A stretch of DNA of 64,000 bases from BAIKAL-G1 sp943370385 (GTDB lineage Bacteria; Cyanobacteriota; Cyanobacteriia; PCC-6307; Cyanobiaceae): positions 62,001 to 126,000 of the forward strand of contig CALRQT020000001.1 in assembly GCA_943370385.1 (NCBI GenBank), in the 5' to 3' direction. Shown one piece after another: positions 60,823 through 64,000 of the stretch. The notes under the pieces were generated by a model, which saw only the letters and a list, made by a program, of their open reading frames with translations, was not told where the DNA came from and did not search any database. How positions within the stretch are numbered: the stretch's first letter is position 1; each line of letters opens with the position of its first letter. A program made the translations under genes and the position numbers.

Positions 60823-63546
60823 GTGTCCGACACTCCCGAAGGCGCCCTGCCCAAGACCTACGACCCGGCTGGCACCGAGAGCCGCTGGCAGGCGGCCTGG
60901 GAGCAGGCGGGCGCCTTCCATCCCGATCCGCAGGCCCCGGGGGAGCCCTTCTCTGTCGTGATTCCGCCGCCGAATGTCACCGGCAGCCTGCACATGGGCC
61001 ATGCCTTCAACACGGCCCTGATCGACACGATCGTGCGCTTCCAGCGCCTGCGCGGCAAGAACGTGCTCTGCCTGCCCGGCACCGACCACGCTTCGATTGC
61101 GGTGCAAACGATCCTGGAGCGCCAGCTCAAGGCCGAGGGCCTCAATAGGGACGACCTAGGCCGTGATGCCTTTTTTGAACGGGCCTGGGCCTGGAAGGCC
61201 GAAAGCGGCGGCACGATCGTCGGCCAGCTGCGGCGGCTCGGCTATTCGGTGGACTGGCAGCGGGAGCGCTTCACCCTGGATCCCGGCCTGAACAAGGCGG
61301 TGGTGGAAGCCTTCCTGCGCCTGCACGAGCAGGGCCTGATCTACCGGGGCGAATACCTGGTGAATTGGTGCCCCGCCTCGGGATCGGCGGTGAGTGACCT
61401 GGAGGTGGAGATGAAGGAGCTGGAGGGCCACCTCTGGCACTTCCGCTATCCGCTCAGCGATGGCTCGGGCCACCTGGTGGTGGCCACCACCCGCCCGGAA
61501 ACCCTGCTCGGCGACACGGCCGTGGCCGTGAACCCCAGCGACGAGCGTTACGCCGCCCTGGTGGGCCAGACCCTCACCCTGCCCCTGGTGGGGCGCCTGA
61601 TCCCGATCGTGGCCGATGAGCATGTGGATCCGGCCTTCGGCACCGGCTGCGTCAAGGTGACCCCCGCCCATGACCCCAACGACTTCGCCATCGGCCAGCG
61701 CCACGGCCTGCCCCAGATCACGGTGATGGCCAAGGACGGCAGCATGAATGCCGCGGCGGGTCGCTTCGCTGGCCTCGATCGCTTCGAGGCCCGCAAAGCC
61801 GTGGTGGCGGCCATGGAGGCGGAGGGCTTCCTGGTGAAGGTGGAGCCCCATCGCCACAGCGTGCCCTTCTCCGACCGGGGCAAGGTGCCGGTGGAGCCCC
61901 TGCTCTCCACCCAATGGTTCGTGCGCACCGAACCCCTGGCGGCCCGCTGCCGCGAGGCGCTTGATCGCCAGGAACCCCAGTTCGTGCCGGAGCGCTGGAG
62001 CAAGGTGTATCGCGATTGGCTCACCGACATCCGCGACTGGTGCATCAGCCGCCAGCTCTGGTGGGGCCACCGCATTCCGGCCTGGTTTGTGGTGAGTGAA
62101 ACCGGCGGCGTGATCAGCGATACCACCCCCTATGTGGTAGCCCGCGATGAGGCCGAAGCCCTGGACTTAGCCCAGGCCCAGTTCGGCGCCGCCGCCGTGA
62201 TTGAGCAGGACCCGGATGTGCTCGACACCTGGTTCTCCAGTGGCCTTTGGCCCTTCTCCACCCTGGGCTGGCCCGATCCGGAGGCCGCCGATCTGGCCAC
62301 CTGGTATCCCACCAGCGTGCTAGTGACGGGCTTTGACATCATCTTTTTCTGGGTGGCCCGGATGACGATGATGGCCGGCGCCTTCACGGGCCAGATGCCC
62401 TTTAAGGACGTTTACATCCACGGCCTGGTGCGGGATGAGAACAACCGCAAGATGAGCAAATCCTCGGGCAATGGCATTGATCCGGTGCTGCTGATTGAGC
62501 GCTATGGCGCCGATGCCCTGCGTTTTGCCCTGGTGCGCGAGGTGGCCGGCGCCGGTCAAGACATCCGCCTCGATTACGACCGCGCCAGTGACACCTCCGC
62601 CACGGTGGAGGGGGCCCGCAATTTCGCCAACAAGCTCTGGAACGCCACCCGCTTTGCCCTGATGAACCTGGGCGGCGACACCCCGGCCAGCCTGGGGGCC
62701 CCAGGGATGGACCAACTCGAGAGTGAAGACCGCTGGATCCTTTCGCGCCTGGCCCGCACCAGCAGCCAGTGCGCCGATCTCTATGGCTCCTATCGCCTTG
62801 GTGAAGCGGCCAAGTTGCTCTATGAGTTCGCCTGGAACGACCTCTGCGACCAATACATCGAATGGGCCAAGCCCCGGCTGGGCGGTGAGGAGGGCCCCGC
62901 CCGCCGCACGGCCCGCCAGGTGCTGGCCACCAGCCTGGAGGCCCTGCTGGTGATGCTGCATCCGTTGATGCCCCACCTCACCGAGGAGCTCTGGCACGCC
63001 GTCACCGGCGCGGAAGACAGCACCTTTTTGGCCCTGCAGGCCTGGCCCGAGGCCGATGCCGCCTGGGTGGATGGCGCCCACGAAACGGCCTTCCAGTTCG
63101 GCATCGACGCCGTGCGCGCCATCCGCAACCTGCGGGCCCTCTCGGGGGTGAAGCCGGGCGAGAAGCTGGCGATCGGCATCTTCACCAGCCAGGCCGATCG
63201 CCTTGCGTTTGTGGCGGCCAACCAGGCCAAGATCTCCCGTCTGGTCGGGGCAGCCGAGCTCCACGGGCAGGCCGAGCCGATCACCGGCCAGCTGCTCGGC
63301 ATCGTCGACAGCGACGGCCAGGTGGGCATCACCGTGCCCCAGCAGAGCCTCGATGCCTTGAGGCTGCGCCTGGAGAAGGATCTGGCTAAGGCCGAAAAGG
63401 AGATCGCCGGCCTGGCAGGCCGCCTGGCCAACCCCAACTTCGCCGGCAAGGCGCCGCCCGAGGTGGTGGCCGAATGCCAGGCGAATTTGGCCGAAGCCGA
63501 GGCCCAGGCGGTGCTGGTGCGGGGACGGTTGGCGGAGTTGGGCTGA
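60823..63546 (+). CDS. valS: Valyl-tRNA synthetase
   Basis: Class I synthetase charging tRNA-Val, about 907 aa. HIGH-type motif PPPNVTGSLHMGHAFN, editing CP1 domain with TTRPETLLGDTAVAVNPSDE and GCVKVTPAHDPNDF, KMSKS motif NRKMSKSSGNGIDPVLLIER, anticodon-binding domain and a C-terminal coiled coil (LRLRLEKDLAKAEKEIAGLA). I choose the GTG at 60823 (VSDTPEGALPKTYDP) as start. The open frame extends back to 60688, but that part is Trp/Pro/Gly-rich and not protein-like. Confidence 0.96.
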   Translation: MSDTPEGALPKTYDPAGTESRWQAAWEQAGAFHPDPQAPGEPFSVVIPPPNVTGSLHMGHAFNTALIDTIVRFQRLRGKNVLCLPGTDHASIAVQTILERQLKAEGLNRDDLGRDAFFERAWAWKAESGGTIVGQLRRLGYSVDWQRERFTLDPGLNKAVVEAFLRLHEQGLIYRGEYLVNWCPASGSAVSDLEVEMKELEGHLWHFRYPLSDGSGHLVVATTRPETLLGDTAVAVNPSDERYAALVGQTLTLPLVGRLIPIVADEHVDPAFGTGCVKVTPAHDPNDFAIGQRHGLPQITVMAKDGSMNAAAGRFAGLDRFEARKAVVAAMEAEGFLVKVEPHRHSVPFSDRGKVPVEPLLSTQWFVRTEPLAARCREALDRQEPQFVPERWSKVYRDWLTDIRDWCISRQLWWGHRIPAWFVVSETGGVISDTTPYVVARDEAEALDLAQAQFGAAAVIEQDPDVLDTWFSSGLWPFSTLGWPDPEAADLATWYPTSVLVTGFDIIFFWVARMTMMAGAFTGQMPFKDVYIHGLVRDENNRKMSKSSGNGIDPVLLIERYGADALRFALVREVAGAGQDIRLDYDRASDTSATVEGARNFANKLWNATRFALMNLGGDTPASLGAPGMDQLESEDRWILSRLARTSSQCADLYGSYRLGEAAKLLYEFAWNDLCDQYIEWAKPRLGGEEGPARRTARQVLATSLEALLVMLHPLMPHLTEELWHAVTGAEDSTFLALQAWPEADAAWVDGAHETAFQFGIDAVRAIRNLRALSGVKPGEKLAIGIFTSQADRLAFVAANQAKISRLVGAAELHGQAEPITGQLLGIVDSDGQVGITVPQQSLDALRLRLEKDLAKAEKEIAGLAGRLANPNFAGKAPPEVVAECQANLAEAEAQAVLVRGRLAELG

Positions 63547-63737
63547 GCCAGGCCACGCAGGAGCTGGTGTTTGCCACCCCGATTAGGCAGTTTCAGCATC
63601 CCGATTCCCAGGCCTGCCAGGCCTGGGGCGCCCATGTCCTGGCCCTGGAAGACCAGGAGCCCGCCGGCCTCCAGATCACCAACCAGGGGGGTGGCCTAGC
63701 CCCACCGGCCTCGATTGCCCATGAGCAATCGCTTTGA
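63543..63737 (+). pseudogene. 5' remnant of a TIGR02466-type 2OG-Fe(II) oxygenase
   Basis: Immediately after valS the plus strand reads ELVFATPIRQFQHPDSQA, then ALEDQEPAGLQITNQGGG and stops soon after. This matches the start of a family of putative 2OG-Fe(II) oxygenases whose N-termini run (L/V)FPTPI...LPD...DPxGL..SN.GGWHS. The frame is lost right after the NQGG position, so only about 50 residues of an expected 200 remain. No further oxygenase sequence is seen up to 63930. The rest of that gap has no other clear content. Confidence 0.5.
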
Positions 63738-63930
63738 CGGGCGATGGGCTGGGCTTGCTCCTTCCGGGGGGTAGGTAGGCCAACTTCTATCGCCAGATTT
63801 GCAGGCCTGGAACACCAATCGTCAGTATCTTTTTGTCTGGCTGTGCGGCAGCAATGCCCTCGATGGGCCGTAGCAGAATCTTTTCTGGAGGTGGAGATTC
63901 CAGGATTCGTTAAAAACGGAGGTGAAGACG

Positions 63931-64000
63931 ATGTCCCTTGGTTCCCGTGATCAGGAGGCTGGGGAGAGCTTTCCCCTGGTCGATTCCTTTGAGGGCTGCT
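63931..64000 (+). CDS. Start of an unidentified gene, cut by window end
   Basis: An ATG at 63931 follows a perfect Shine-Dalgarno GGAGGTGA at seven bases' spacing. The visible 23 residues read MSLGSRDQEAGESFPLVDSF and continue to the edge. Too short to identify. The strong ribosome-binding site is the main evidence. Confidence 0.5.
   Translation, partial: MSLGSRDQEAGESFPLVDSFEGC

Noticed and set aside
63744..63950. Plus-strand 68-codon frame near the right edge
   Set aside because: No family resemblance, and it overlaps the better-supported ATG at 63931 that has a perfect ribosome-binding site.

Overview
This window reads as a chromosomal segment of a GC-rich unicellular cyanobacterium of the Synechococcus/Cyanobium group. 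The evidence is the gene content: paired A-type flavodiiron proteins (flv1/flv3), a cyanobacterial-type chorismate lyase for plastoquinone, three membrane desaturases, the glycine cleavage genes gcvH and gcvP, a glycine-rich RRM protein and many small proteins of the kind shared by these cyanobacteria. The palindrome GCGATCGC (HIP1) occurs at least 15 times. Most of the window looks about 65-70% GC, densely packed, with little intergenic DNA. I see no tRNA, rRNA, CRISPR array, IS element or prophage.

Layout. 1-3.5 kb: a cation:proton antiporter cut by the left edge, a decayed ammonium-transporter remnant and an MscS-type channel. 3.5-13.2 kb: six genes in a row on the minus strand, clearly richer in A+T. 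In transcription order they are a lactate-racemase-like (LarA family) enzyme, an AEC-family carboxylate-type permease, a Tat lipoprotein solute-binding protein, a membrane Cache sensor with no output domain, a Cache-HAMP adenylate cyclase and a DUF1400 alpha/beta hydrolase. 13.6-26.3 kb: housekeeping genes (ligA, mnmG, dnaB) mixed with SprT-like, chorismate lyase, desaturase and lineage-specific proteins. 26.5-35.5 kb: rplI, two delta-9-type desaturases, a methionine-gamma-lyase-like PLP enzyme, gcvH and gcvP. 35.6-46.3 kb, mainly minus strand: flv3-flv1, hsp20, and an SNF2 helicase / unknown / SWIM zinc-finger / MEKHLA gene string. 46.4-53.3 kb: alaS, a SIMPL-domain protein and a more A+T-rich stretch of small membrane proteins. 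53.7-64 kb: an RNA-binding protein, a glycosyltransferase plus CrtO-like acyltransferase pair, an SDR, small hypotheticals, a 2OG-Fe(II) oxygenase, a PlsC-like acyltransferase, valS, an oxygenase remnant and the start of a gene that leaves the window.

The most interesting part is the 5.4-13.2 kb block. A high-affinity type solute-binding lipoprotein is encoded 11 bp from a two-TM Cache protein and then an adenylate cyclase with its own Cache domain, with no ABC permease or ATPase. This looks like a periplasmic capture-and-signal module that reports an extracellular small molecule through cAMP. The two genes upstream (nickel-pincer-type racemase/epimerase homologue and AEC permease) suggest a hydroxy- or carboxy-acid ligand. 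That link is inference from gene order and composition, not shown by the sequence. A second lead is the translationally coupled glycosyltransferase/acyltransferase pair at 54.3-55.9 kb, which resembles the CrtQ/CrtO and CruC/CruD steps that make acylated carotenoid glycosides.
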